Shown: positions 14,719 through 21,657, counted from the stretch's first letter. The stretch is 21,884 bases of DNA from Burkholderiales bacterium (GCA_019751575.1 JAIENF010000022.1:1-21884); one strand, 5' to 3'. Program-made: numbers and translations. The notes: generated by a model not told the origin, from the sequence alone.

Positions 14719-14758
14719 GGGACAGGGCGGGACAGGGCGGGACAGGGCAGGACCAGGC
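14719..14758. repeat. 10-bp tandem repeat in the soeA-like leader
   Basis: Three perfect head-to-tail copies of GGGACAGGGC (14719-14748) are followed by a degenerate fourth (AGGACCAGGC, 14749-14758). On the minus strand this places GCCCTGTCCC repeats about 12-50 nt upstream of the soeA-like start codon, immediately before its GGAG ribosome site. Copy-number changes would alter leader length and structure rather than reading frame. Confidence 0.9.
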
Positions 14759-14828
14759 ACGCCGGCATGCGGCGGCTCCGGAAGGCTGGCATGTTACCGG
14801 CACCCGGGACGGCAGCCGTTCAGTGTTA

Positions 14829-14844
14829 CTTATGGCCGCATAAG
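14829..14844. promoter_or_regulatory. Inverted repeat upstream of the soeA-like operon (possible operator)
   Basis: CTTATG-GCCG-CATAAG is a perfect inverted repeat with 6-bp arms. It lies about 120 bp upstream of the soeA-like start and just after the VPVPA-CTERM gene's terminator. Its AT-rich arms stand out from the GC-rich background. It could be a dimeric regulator site; no family is identifiable and no matching -35/-10 pair is convincing. Confidence 0.3.
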
Positions 14845-14866
14845 GCCGCGGGGCGGACGGCCATTG

Positions 14867-14897
14867 AAAAAGGGGTGCGCCCTTCCGGACGCACCCC
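14867..14897 (-). terminator. Rho-independent terminator after the VPVPA-CTERM gene
   Basis: Read on the minus strand: GGGGTGCGTCC, loop GGAA, GGGCGCACCCC, then TTTTT. This is an 11-bp stem with one G-U pair, a tetraloop and a U-run, 27 nt after the stop codon at 14925. It is the clearest intrinsic terminator in the window and separates this gene from the soe operon downstream on the same strand. Confidence 0.9.
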
Positions 14898-14924
14898 TCG
14901 GGGTGACGCAGTACCGCCGTGCGG

Positions 14925-15551
14925 TCAGGCCGTGTGTCGGCGGCGCCGTGCCAGCAGGCCGAGGCCGACAAGCCCGGTGAGCATCAGCGGCAGTGCCGCC
15001 GGCACCGGGACCACGGTCGTGCCGACGACGTCGCGGACGAACACCGTCAGGTTGGAGAAGTCGGGGATCTGCTGGCCGTTGTTGTGCCATTCGATCTTCC
15101 ATTTACCGGCGTTGCTGGTCCCCAGCGCGATGTCGTCGAAGAAGAAACTGCCGGACCGATTCGATGCGTGCATCGCGAACACCAGGTCCGCCTTGACCGG
15201 GCTGGACGCATTGATCGTCCAGCCGCCCGCCTTGTTCGTACCGTCGTCCGTGAAGGTGCCCGAGAACTGCACGCCCGAGATCGTGGTCGCCGGTATCGCG
15301 CCTCCGGACATCTTGCCGAGCAGGCTCCAGCCGGTACCGAACGTGCCGGAGAACACGCTCGGATCGCCGTTGGGACCGGACTGCGGATTTCCGACGGCCA
15401 CCAGGCACGACGTTGCGGGTGAGCCATTGAGGGTCACGTCCGAGGTGTCGGCGTTGTTGACAGACACACCAGTGCAGGCGGCCGCGGCCGCCATCGGCGA
15501 GACGGCGGCGAGTGCGAGGCCTGCCAGGGCATTGCGGACATTCTTGAGCAT
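14925..15551 (-). CDS. Exported protein with VPVPA-type PEP-CTERM sorting signal
   Basis: A 208-residue secreted protein of unknown function. Residues 1-25 are a signal peptide (MLKNVRNALAGLALAAVSPM, then an Ala run with cleavage near AAAA|CTG). The middle is Gly/Ser/Thr/Asn-rich and beta-like, with two Cys (26 and 49) that may form a disulfide. The C-terminus is a three-part sorting tail: VPVPAALP (181-188), a hydrophobic helix (LMLTGLVGLGLLA) and RRRR. This is the PEP-CTERM/VPLPA-CTERM type recognised by an exosortase in the inner membrane, usually linked to exopolysaccharide production. No exosortase gene is in the window. ATG 15551 has AGGAG at 8 nt; the upstream open frame to 15728 lacks a signal and is not used. 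It is monocistronic, ended by the terminator at 14897-14867. Confidence 0.88.
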   Translation of the reverse strand: MLKNVRNALAGLALAAVSPMAAAAACTGVSVNNADTSDVTLNGSPATSCLVAVGNPQSGPNGDPSVFSGTFGTGWSLLGKMSGGAIPATTISGVQFSGTFTDDGTNKAGGWTINASSPVKADLVFAMHASNRSGSFFFDDIALGTSNAGKWKIEWHNNGQQIPDFSNLTVFVRDVVGTTVVPVPAALPLMLTGLVGLGLLARRRRHTA

Positions 15552-15764
15552 GGATCGAACTCCTGGGACCGGATCTGTGGAAGGTAGGTCAGCGCGCTGC
15601 ATTCGGGGTGGGGAAGCAGCGCATGGACCGACTGTAGACAAGTGTCGCGTCCGATGCCAGCCCCGTTTCGACGGGCATTGGTCCGAAAGGATCAATGCCG
15701 GGAAAGATTTCCACCTGAATGTCCGCAAAAATGCCGATTGCCGCGCCGGTGCCGCCCCAACCGC

Positions 15765-16625
15765 TCAGCGCAGGAAAGCCTTCTGCCAGTCCTTGTAGTC
15801 GGCTGCCCGGGTCACCGCGTCCATCTGCTCTGCACTCGCGACCTTTGCCTTCAGCTCCGATGGCGCACCGCCGTTGATCAGGTGCGTATAGACCTCGGTC
15901 AGGGTCTTCACCACTGCGGCCGTCGGCTGGTGTCCCTGCAGCAGTACCCGGCCGCCGTTCGCAGCGAACTGTTCGCGGGTGATCGACGCCGGCGCCGATC
16001 CGATGATCACCGGCAGCTTCGTCGCCGCATGGATCGCCGCCAGCTGTTCGACGCTCTCGAGGCCGACCACGAACACGCAATCCACCCCAGCCCCGGCGTA
16101 GGCCTTCAGCCGGGCCAGCGCCCCCTCGATGCCTTCACCCCGGATCGCGGACGTGCGGCCGGCGATCACCAGCGAAGGGTCACGCCGCGCAGCCAGCGCC
16201 GCCTTCATCTTGCCGACGCCCTCGGCGATGGAGATGAAGGATTCGCCACTGCTGCCGAACGGCGTCGGCAGCGCGGTATCCTCGATCGACAGGCAGGACA
16301 CGCCCGCGTGCTCGCATTCCTCGACCGTGCGCATCACGTTCAGCGCATTGCCATAGCCATGGTCGGCATCGACGATCAGCGACAGGTCGCTCGCCCGCTG
16401 GATGCGCCGCACCTGGTCGGCGAACTCGGTGAGCGTGAGCACGATCAGGTCGGGTGCAGCCAGCGTGGTGTTGGACGCGACGGAGCCGGCGAGGATCCCC
16501 AGGTCGTAGCCCACCGAACGCGCGAGGCGCGCCGAAAGGCCGTCGAACACGCTGGCGGGCGACTTGCATTCGGCGCCTGCAAGGATGGCGCGGAATCGCT
16601 GGCGCTGTTCGGTGGCGGTCATCAT
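15765..16625 (-). CDS. Oxaloacetate decarboxylase, PEP mutase/isocitrate lyase superfamily (PA4872-like)
   Basis: A 286-residue TIM-barrel enzyme. ASVFDGLSARLA and GILAGSVAS (about 43-51) are followed by VDADHGYGNALNVMRTVEEC (85-104), a block I recognise from the Pseudomonas PA4872 oxaloacetate decarboxylase subgroup, and by CLSIEDTALPTPFG (111-124). A conserved His occurs in LQGHQPTAA near 231-238. The lack of the KKCGH-type isocitrate lyase motif argues against isocitrate or methylisocitrate lyase. The reaction would be Mg-dependent oxaloacetate to pyruvate plus CO2 in the cytosol; related 2-oxo-acid substrates are possible. Two adjacent ATGs (16625, 16622) are candidate starts, with only a weak AGGA upstream. 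It is 12 nt after the LOG-family gene and presumably co-transcribed. Confidence 0.88.
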   Translation of the reverse strand: MMTATEQRQRFRAILAGAECKSPASVFDGLSARLARSVGYDLGILAGSVASNTTLAAPDLIVLTLTEFADQVRRIQRASDLSLIVDADHGYGNALNVMRTVEECEHAGVSCLSIEDTALPTPFGSSGESFISIAEGVGKMKAALAARRDPSLVIAGRTSAIRGEGIEGALARLKAYAGAGVDCVFVVGLESVEQLAAIHAATKLPVIIGSAPASITREQFAANGGRVLLQGHQPTAAVVKTLTEVYTHLINGGAPSELKAKVASAEQMDAVTRAADYKDWQKAFLR

Positions 16626-16637
16626 GGTCGGGGGATC

Positions 16638-17219
16638 CTAGGTGTTGCCGCGTTCCAGCCACTTGTTGACCTGCGGCATGTTGAATGTCTCGAGCTGGTC
16701 GATCAGCCGCGCAGGCTCTTCGTCGGTGAGCACCATGCTCCGGTGCTTAGGGTGCACGAAGCCCTGCGCCACGCAATGGTCCAGGAACCCGAGCAGCTGG
16801 TCGTAATAGCCCGCCACGTTGAGCAGGCCGCAGGGCTTGGAGTGGTAGCCCAGTTGCGACCAGGTGAGCACCTCGAAGAACTCCTCGAAGGTGCCGAGGC
16901 CGCCGGGCAATGCGACGAATGCGTCGGACAGTTCGGCCATCATCGCCTTGCGCTCGTGCATCGATTCGACCACGCGCAGCTCGGTGAGGCCGGTGTGTGC
17001 CACTTCCTTTTCGACCAGCCGGCGCGGCGTGACGCCGATCACCCGTCCGCCGGCGGCCATCGCGGCATCGCCGATCACGCCCATCAGCCCGACCCGCCCG
17101 CCGCCATACACGAGCGTGCAATCGGCCTCGACGATCTGACGCGCGAGCATCTCCGCGGCTGCACGATACTCCGGCAGCACGCCCGGATTCGACCCGCAGA
17201 ATACGCAAACAGCTTTCAT
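16638..17219 (-). CDS. LOG-family nucleoside 5'-monophosphate phosphoribohydrolase (TIGR00730 type)
   Basis: A 193-residue Rossmann-fold protein with the LOG signatures: VCVFCGSNPG at the N-terminus, VYGGGRVGLMG (37-47), SMHERKAMM (86-94) and PGGLGTFEE (105-113). These proteins, long mis-annotated as lysine decarboxylases, hydrolyse cytokinin riboside 5'-monophosphates or other nucleotide monophosphates to base plus ribose phosphate. The active site pairs the Arg/Lys of the MHERK motif with Glu of the PGGxGTxxE motif, both present. ATG 17219 has a good GGAGGG ribosome site about 5 nt upstream. First gene of a two-gene unit with the oxaloacetate decarboxylase; the functional link between the two is not evident. 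Confidence 0.93.
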   Translation of the reverse strand: MKAVCVFCGSNPGVLPEYRAAAEMLARQIVEADCTLVYGGGRVGLMGVIGDAAMAAGGRVIGVTPRRLVEKEVAHTGLTELRVVESMHERKAMMAELSDAFVALPGGLGTFEEFFEVLTWSQLGYHSKPCGLLNVAGYYDQLLGFLDHCVAQGFVHPKHRSMVLTDEEPARLIDQLETFNMPQVNKWLERGNT

Positions 17220-17569
17220 TCCACCCTCCCCGGCCTTGATTTTGCAGCGATTGCCGCCCCGGCGAACCGATGCTCGATCGGACAGCGGCGCGGGCTGCCG
17301 GATTGTCGTACAGATGGTCCCGCTTCGCCACCCGATGCGTCAGCCCTGCCCGCGGGCGGACGTGGCGAGCCGGCCATCCGGGGGCGGCACAGCGATGGCC
17401 GAGACGCTGAAAGTGTAAAGTTCGTCCGCAAACGGCCGTTCAGACATCCGGGCGCCGGTTTCCCGAGGGGTGATTCCGGGTGCCCGCGCCCCGCGACGGC
17501 ACGCCGAACGCCTGTTTCCATCCCCCGACACCCCACACCCCACACCCCACACCTCCACCGGACCCTGCC
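17220..17569. other. Intergenic region between divergent LOG-family and lemA genes
   Basis: A 350-bp gap with no convincing gene. Open frames crossing it are antisense or N-terminal extensions lacking family similarity. It holds a perfect 10-bp palindrome AACGGCCGTT (17431-17440) next to AAAGTGTAAAGT (17410-17421, a direct AAAGT repeat), and the ACACCCC repeat at its lemA end. It must contain promoters for both flanking genes, but I could not identify a good -35/-10 pair for either. Confidence 0.6.
17528..17555. repeat. 7-bp tandem repeat upstream of lemA
   Basis: ACACCCC occurs three times perfectly (17528-17548) plus once with one mismatch (ACACCTC, 17549-17555), ending 14 nt before the lemA ATG. 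It occupies the place where a ribosome-binding site would be expected, and lemA has no recognisable Shine-Dalgarno sequence. Confidence 0.85.
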
Positions 17570-18142
17570 ATGACCCTCGTACTCGTGATCCTGCTGGCGA
17601 TCGCCCTCGTGATCGGCGTGTACTTCGTGATGATCTACAACAACCTGGTCCAGGTGAAGCACAACGTGTCCAAGGCCTGGGCCAACATCGAGGTGCTCCT
17701 GAAGCAGCGCCACGACGAACTGCCGAAGCTGATCGAGACCTGCAAGCAGTACATGAAGTTCGAGCAGGACACCCTGCAGCGCGTGATCGAGGCGCGCAGC
17801 CGCGTCCATGCGGCCACGCAGTCCCAGGACATCGCCGCCCTCGGCGTCGCCGAGGGTGCGCTGCGCATGGGCCTGGGCAACCTGTTCGCGCTCGCCGAGG
17901 CCTATCCCGACCTGAAGGCGAATGCCAGCTTCCAGCAGCTGCAGAGCCGGATCAGCTCGCTGGAGGACTCGATCGCCGACCGGCGCGAGTTCTACAACGA
18001 AAGCGTCAACATCAACAACGTGCGCATCGAGCAGGTGCCGGACGTGATCGTCGCGCGCCTGTTCAACTTCGGCCCCTTCGAGCTGCTCGAGTTCACCGCG
18101 GAAGAGACCCGCGATATCGACATGAAGCAGCTGTTCACCTGA
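17570..18142 (+). CDS. lemA: LemA-family membrane protein
   Basis: A 190-residue LemA protein: an N-terminal transmembrane helix (LVLVILLAIALVIGVYFVMI, residues 3-22) followed by a cytoplasmic or periplasmic helical bundle. Signature blocks are YNNLVQVKHNVSKAWANIEV, LLKQRHDELPKLIETCKQYM and, near the C-terminus, EFYNESVNINNVRIEQVPD. LemA proteins are widespread and of unsettled function, and often sit beside other membrane proteins of stress or protein-quality type. The ATG at 17570 was chosen because the family N-terminus begins there; the open frame upstream from 17480 is Pro/His-rich repeat sequence. No ribosome site is visible. The next gene begins 30 nt downstream on the same strand and encodes a GIDE-domain protein, a neighbour pairing I have seen with lemA elsewhere. 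Confidence 0.95.
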   Translation: MTLVLVILLAIALVIGVYFVMIYNNLVQVKHNVSKAWANIEVLLKQRHDELPKLIETCKQYMKFEQDTLQRVIEARSRVHAATQSQDIAALGVAEGALRMGLGNLFALAEAYPDLKANASFQQLQSRISSLEDSIADRREFYNESVNINNVRIEQVPDVIVARLFNFGPFELLEFTAEETRDIDMKQLFT

Positions 18143-18172
18143 AGCGGCGCCGCCGCGCACGGGTGACCGCCA

Positions 18173-19096
18173 GTGTCGTCGATCGCAGCTTCGCCGGTGA
18201 AGGCGGTTCCGCGCGGGCGCCTGTCATGGACCAACTGGACGACCTCCTTCGGCCATGTCGGGCTGCTCGCCGTCGCGGCCGAGGCGGAGAGCCGCCCGGT
18301 CACCGCCCTCTGCCTTCTGCTGATCGCCGCGGTCAGCCTGTTCGCCTGGAGCGGCAACTACCGGCGCTGGCGGCTGATCGTCGACACGCCCACCTCGCGC
18401 ATCGACTTCGCCGCGCAGGGGTACGTGGAACTGGCGGGCACCGCGCAGCTCCCCGGCGGCCCGCCCCTGCTGAGCGAGCTGACCCAGGAACCCTGCTGCT
18501 GGTACTGGTTCAAGGTCGAGAAGAAGACCTCGAAGGACAAGTGGCGGCATGAACGCGGGGCCGAGAGCCATGCACCGTTCGTGCTCGATGACGGCACCGG
18601 CAAGTGCCTGGTCTATCCGTCGGAAGCCGAGGTCCACTCGCATCGGCGCAAGACCTGGATCGACAACGACCGCCGCTTCACCGAGTTGACCATCCTGCCG
18701 GACGACCGGCTGTATGCGATCGGCTCCTTCTCCACCCTGCGCCCGCTCGAAGGGGAGGCCGCGGTGCGCGCGGAGATCGCGACTCTGATGGCGAAATGGA
18801 AGCTCGACCGTCCCGCGCTGCTGGAACGGTTCGACCTCGACCGCGACGGCGAGGTCGACCTAAAGGAGTGGGAACTGGCCCGCCGCCAGGCCCGGCGGGA
18901 AGTCGAGCGCGCGCGGGAGAATCGTCCGAAGCCCCCGGCCGTTCACGTGATGCGGCGTCCGCAGGACGGCCGCCTGTTCATGCTGTCGAACCTCGACCCC
19001 GGATCGCTGGCGCGGCGCTACGTGCGCTGGAAGTGGTTCCACCTGTGCGTGTTCTTCGCCGGCCTCGGCATCGGGTCCTGGCTGCTGCTGCACTGA
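18173..19096 (+). CDS. GIDE-domain membrane protein with EF-hand loop
   Basis: About 307 residues. It has a transmembrane helix near 43-60 (VTALCLLLIAAVSLFAW), a central domain (about 75-190) with TSRIDFAAQGYVELAGTA and SELTQEPCCWYWFKVEKKT, and a C-terminal helix (291-306). The middle matches the GIDE domain, named from the eukaryotic MUL1/MAPL E3 ligase but found in bacteria without the RING finger; no RING cysteines are present, so no ligase activity is implied. Residues 221-232 read DLDRDGEVDLKE, a complete EF-hand calcium loop, followed by a charged helix with many Arg. Its helix-bundle link to the membrane suggests a calcium- or charge-sensing element. The start is GTG 18173, 30 nt after lemA, with no strong ribosome site, so the N-terminus is tentative. 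Confidence 0.82.
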   Translation: MSSIAASPVKAVPRGRLSWTNWTTSFGHVGLLAVAAEAESRPVTALCLLLIAAVSLFAWSGNYRRWRLIVDTPTSRIDFAAQGYVELAGTAQLPGGPPLLSELTQEPCCWYWFKVEKKTSKDKWRHERGAESHAPFVLDDGTGKCLVYPSEAEVHSHRRKTWIDNDRRFTELTILPDDRLYAIGSFSTLRPLEGEAAVRAEIATLMAKWKLDRPALLERFDLDRDGEVDLKEWELARRQARREVERARENRPKPPAVHVMRRPQDGRLFMLSNLDPGSLARRYVRWKWFHLCVFFAGLGIGSWLLLH

Positions 19097-19114
19097 CGGC
19101 TCATTCGTGCTGGA

Positions 19115-20062
19115 ATGGAGCCCGGTTTCCAGACAGCGCCGCCAATGCCCTCCTCTCCTCCTTCCCCCCGGCTGGAATCGCTCACCGGCTTCTCGGCCGC
19201 AGGCTTCCACCGGTTCGCGTATGCGGACTGGGGCGATCCGGACAACCCGCAGGTCGTGGTGTGCGCGCACGGCCTCACCCGCAACGGACGCGACTTCGAC
19301 TGGCTGGCCCGGCGGCTCGCACCCCATGCACGGGTGGTCTGCCCGGACATCGTGGGCCGCGGCGCAAGCGACTGGCTACCCGACCCCGCGCTGTACGGCT
19401 ATCCGCAATACCTCGCGGACATGAACGCGCTGATCGCACGCGTCGGTGCGCCGCATGCACGCGCCGGACGACCGTTCACGATCGACTGGGTCGGCACATC
19501 CATGGGCGGGCTGATCGGCATGATGCTCGCCGCCGCGCCCGGCACGCCGTTGCGCCGGCTGGTGATGAACGATGTCGGGCCGGTGCTCGCACGCGAGGGG
19601 CTGACACGGATCGGCACCTATGCCGGCGGCGATCCGCGCTTCGCGTCCGCCGAGGACTTCTGCGCCTGGTACGAGGGGCTTCTGCAGCCATGGGGCGCGG
19701 GCACGGACGCGCTGCCGCCCGAGCGCATCCGGCACCTGGCGGCGCACGGGATGCGCCGCTGCACCGACGCCTCGGGCGCCACCACGTACGCGCCGGCCTA
19801 CGACCCGGCCATTGCCGCCGGCTTCCACGGCAAGGTGTTCGATCGCGACGTCGTGCTCTGGCCGGTCTGGGAGAAGGTATCGATCCCGGTGCTCGTGCTG
19901 CGCGGGGGCGACTCCGGGCTGCTGCGCGAAGAGACGGCCCGTGAAATGGTCGACGGCCATCCGGAGCGCCGGCTGCTGACCTTCCCCGGCATCGGCCATG
20001 CGCCGGCGCTGGCGAGCGACGACCAGATCGAGCCGGTCGCGCGCTTCCTGCTGGACGGCTGA
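19115..20062 (+). CDS. Alpha/beta hydrolase
   Basis: A 315-residue single-domain alpha/beta hydrolase. The oxyanion HG motif is in CAHGLTRNGRDF (50-61), the nucleophile elbow is GTSMGG (Ser129), the acid is probably Asp266 in LRGGDSG, and the base is His295 in GIGHAP, so the triad is complete. PDIVGRGASDW after strand 4 is typical of esterases, haloperoxidase-like and C-C bond hydrolases. There is no signal peptide, so it is cytosolic. The substrate cannot be deduced. ATG 19115 is 18 nt after the GIDE gene; ATG 19145 is an alternative start that removes a Pro-rich leader. It is spaced only 4 nt from the following DUF1992 gene, implying translational coupling. Confidence 0.9.
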   Translation: MEPGFQTAPPMPSSPPSPRLESLTGFSAAGFHRFAYADWGDPDNPQVVVCAHGLTRNGRDFDWLARRLAPHARVVCPDIVGRGASDWLPDPALYGYPQYLADMNALIARVGAPHARAGRPFTIDWVGTSMGGLIGMMLAAAPGTPLRRLVMNDVGPVLAREGLTRIGTYAGGDPRFASAEDFCAWYEGLLQPWGAGTDALPPERIRHLAAHGMRRCTDASGATTYAPAYDPAIAAGFHGKVFDRDVVLWPVWEKVSIPVLVLRGGDSGLLREETAREMVDGHPERRLLTFPGIGHAPALASDDQIEPVARFLLDG

Positions 20063-20066
20063 CCGG

Positions 20067-20471
20067 ATGCGCCGCCCGCGTCCACCCGCCGCCTCCTGGT
20101 TCGACGCGATGGTCGAGGACCGGGTCGCGCGTGCGCAGGCCGAGGGCCAGTTCGACGACCTGCCCGGCGCCGGGCGGCCGCTCGACCTGGACGACGACCG
20201 GCTGGTACCCGAGGAGCTGCGCATGGCGTTCCGGATCCTGAAGAACGCGGGCTTCGTACCACCGGAAGTGCAGGCGCTCAAGGACATCGACGAACTGCAG
20301 CGGCTGGTGCGCTCGGACATCGACGACGCGGCGCGCCGGCGCGCGCTGGCCCGCCTGAACCTGCTGCTGTCGCGGATGGCCGAGGCGCGGGCGGCCGCCG
20401 GCGGTGGCGGGTTGCAGTTGGACGAGGCCTACTACCAGCGCGTGGTCGCGCGGCTGCTCGGCGACCGGTGA
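20067..20471 (+). CDS. DUF1992 (DnaJC28-like conserved region) protein
   Basis: A 134-residue protein. WFDAMVEDRVARAQAEGQF is followed by the family hallmark DDLPGAGRPLDLDDD, then a helical segment PEELRMAFRILKNAGFVPPE. This is DUF1992, shared by the human DNAJC28 C-terminal region and small bacterial proteins of unknown function; no J domain is present. The Glu/Arg/Ala-rich second half (DELQRLVRSDIDDAARRR) is helical, possibly coiled coil. ATG 20067 lies 4 nt after the hydrolase stop, and the longer frame from 19998 overlaps the hydrolase and is unlikely. Last gene of the lemA-GIDE-hydrolase-DUF1992 run. Confidence 0.92.
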   Translation: MRRPRPPAASWFDAMVEDRVARAQAEGQFDDLPGAGRPLDLDDDRLVPEELRMAFRILKNAGFVPPEVQALKDIDELQRLVRSDIDDAARRRALARLNLLLSRMAEARAAAGGGGLQLDEAYYQRVVARLLGDR

Positions 20472-20496
20472 ACGGGGCAGCCCGCGGCCACCGGTC
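20463..20496. terminator. Inverted repeat between convergent genes (weak terminator candidate)
   Basis: GACCGGTG (20463-20470) and CACCGGTC (20489-20496) are perfect 8-bp arms flanking an 18-nt loop that itself contains GGG-CAG-CCC. The left arm overlaps the DUF1992 stop codon and the right arm lies 10 bp from the transporter gene's stop on the other strand. No U-tract follows on either strand, so this is a low-confidence bidirectional terminator or mRNA-end structure. Confidence 0.35.
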
Positions 20497-20505
20497 CTCG
20501 CCCGG

Positions 20506-21582
20506 TCAGTCGTTCAGCGGGTAATCGACCGGCGGGGGCTCCGCCTCGCTGTTGATCCAGTGCTGGAGCAGCGCGAAGGCCAGCGCCAGCAACGTCGGGC
20601 CGATGAAGATGCCGATGAAGCCGAAGGCGAGGATGCCGCCGAGCACGCCGATGAACACCAGCAGGAACGGCAGGTCTGCCCCGCGGCTGATCAGGATCGG
20701 GCGCACCACGTTGTCGATGCCGCTGATGGCGAACATGCCCCAGGCGGCCATGAACACCGCCCATGCGATCTGCCCTTCCGACACCAGCCAGACCGTGGCA
20801 CCGATCCAGATCAGCGGCGGACCGGCAGGGATCATGGACAGGAAGAAGGTGGCGATCGCCAGCACCAGCGCGCCGGGCACGCCGGCGATCATCAAGCCGA
20901 GCAGCGCCACCGCCGCCTGGGCCAGCGCGGTCCCGATGATCCCGAACACCACGCTGATCACCGTGTTGTGGGTGATCTGCACGATGCGCTCGCCCAGTTC
21001 GCCCCCCAGCCGCAGCGCGGTCTTGCGCACCGCCCACATCAGGCTGTCGCCATCGCGATACAGGAAAAAGCAGATCAGTACGGCGAGCGTGAGTTGCACC
21101 AGCCCCTGCCCGAGGACCGAGCCCACGCCGACCAGCACCATCCGGCCAGGCTCGATCAGGCGCTCGCCGAACCGCCGCAGTTCGTCCCGGCTCTCGACCA
21201 CCTGGTGCCAGTAGTCGTCGATCCAGGGTCCCACGATGGGCAGTTGCCTGATCCACTCGGGCAATTCGGGAGAGCCGCTCTTCACCAGCCCGGACGCGAA
21301 ATCGACCAGCGCGCTGACGTTTTCGGTCAGTGCGAGGGCGAGCAGCGCCACCGGCACGATCACCACCAGGGCCAGCAGCAGGGTCATCAGCAGCGAGGCG
21401 ACGACCGGCCGGTCGCCGACCCGGCGCCGGATGCGCACGAACACGGGCCACGTCGTCGCGCAAACCACTGCCGCGAACAGCACCGACGCGAGGAATGGCG
21501 AAACGACGTAGAAGCAGCCCACGACCAGCACCGCCACACCGGCGATCTGCGCATATCGTTCGAGCTGATTGCGTTCCAGCAT
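20506..21582 (-). CDS. AI-2E / PerM-family transporter
   Basis: A 358-residue polytopic inner-membrane protein of the AI-2E family (formerly DUF20; includes PerM and TqsA). It has paired N-terminal helices (AQIAGVAVLVVGCFYVVSPF and the segment after it), a long hydrophilic central section (about 100-150) and a C-terminal helix group with the conserved PAGPPLIWIGATVWL, IDNVVRPILIS and LPFLLVFIGVLGG blocks; the last two are typical of the family. Members export various substrates, including autoinducer-2 in E. coli TqsA, or act as cation/proton exchangers; the substrate here is unknown. ATG 21582 is followed by a basic LERNQLERYA start; the nearest AGGAG is about 16 nt upstream, further than usual. 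It is convergent with the DUF1992 gene. Confidence 0.92.
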   Translation of the reverse strand: MLERNQLERYAQIAGVAVLVVGCFYVVSPFLASVLFAAVVCATTWPVFVRIRRRVGDRPVVASLLMTLLLALVVIVPVALLALALTENVSALVDFASGLVKSGSPELPEWIRQLPIVGPWIDDYWHQVVESRDELRRFGERLIEPGRMVLVGVGSVLGQGLVQLTLAVLICFFLYRDGDSLMWAVRKTALRLGGELGERIVQITHNTVISVVFGIIGTALAQAAVALLGLMIAGVPGALVLAIATFFLSMIPAGPPLIWIGATVWLVSEGQIAWAVFMAAWGMFAISGIDNVVRPILISRGADLPFLLVFIGVLGGILAFGFIGIFIGPTLLALAFALLQHWINSEAEPPPVDYPLND

Positions 21583-21657
21583 GACGGTGGGGCAACGGCT
21601 CCTGGCTTGAAGTGGGGACAGCGGCAGCGCAGACTGCCCGGAGTGGATCGCGGGCCC

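Noticed and set aside
14719..14758. A CRISPR-like array
   Set aside because: The 10-bp units are head-to-tail without spacers, too short for CRISPR repeats, and no cas genes are near.
11711..14980. A 1089-codon open frame on the plus strand, opposite the soeA-like gene
   Set aside because: Its composition (runs of Arg, His, Val, Leu, no domain) is typical of a GC-rich antisense shadow; the minus-strand frame has full molybdoenzyme motifs.
15662..15675. CCCGT-TTCG-ACGGG hairpin between the decarboxylase and VPVPA-CTERM genes as a terminator
   Set aside because: The stem is only 5 bp and no U-run follows on the relevant strand, so it is not supported as an intrinsic terminator.
17398..17418. 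A small plus-strand peptide (MAETLKV) in the lemA upstream gap
   Set aside because: Only seven codons, no ribosome site and no conservation evidence.
18173..19096. Bacterial E3 ubiquitin ligase
   Set aside because: The GIDE resemblance can attract that name, but no RING cysteines or ubiquitin-like partners are present.
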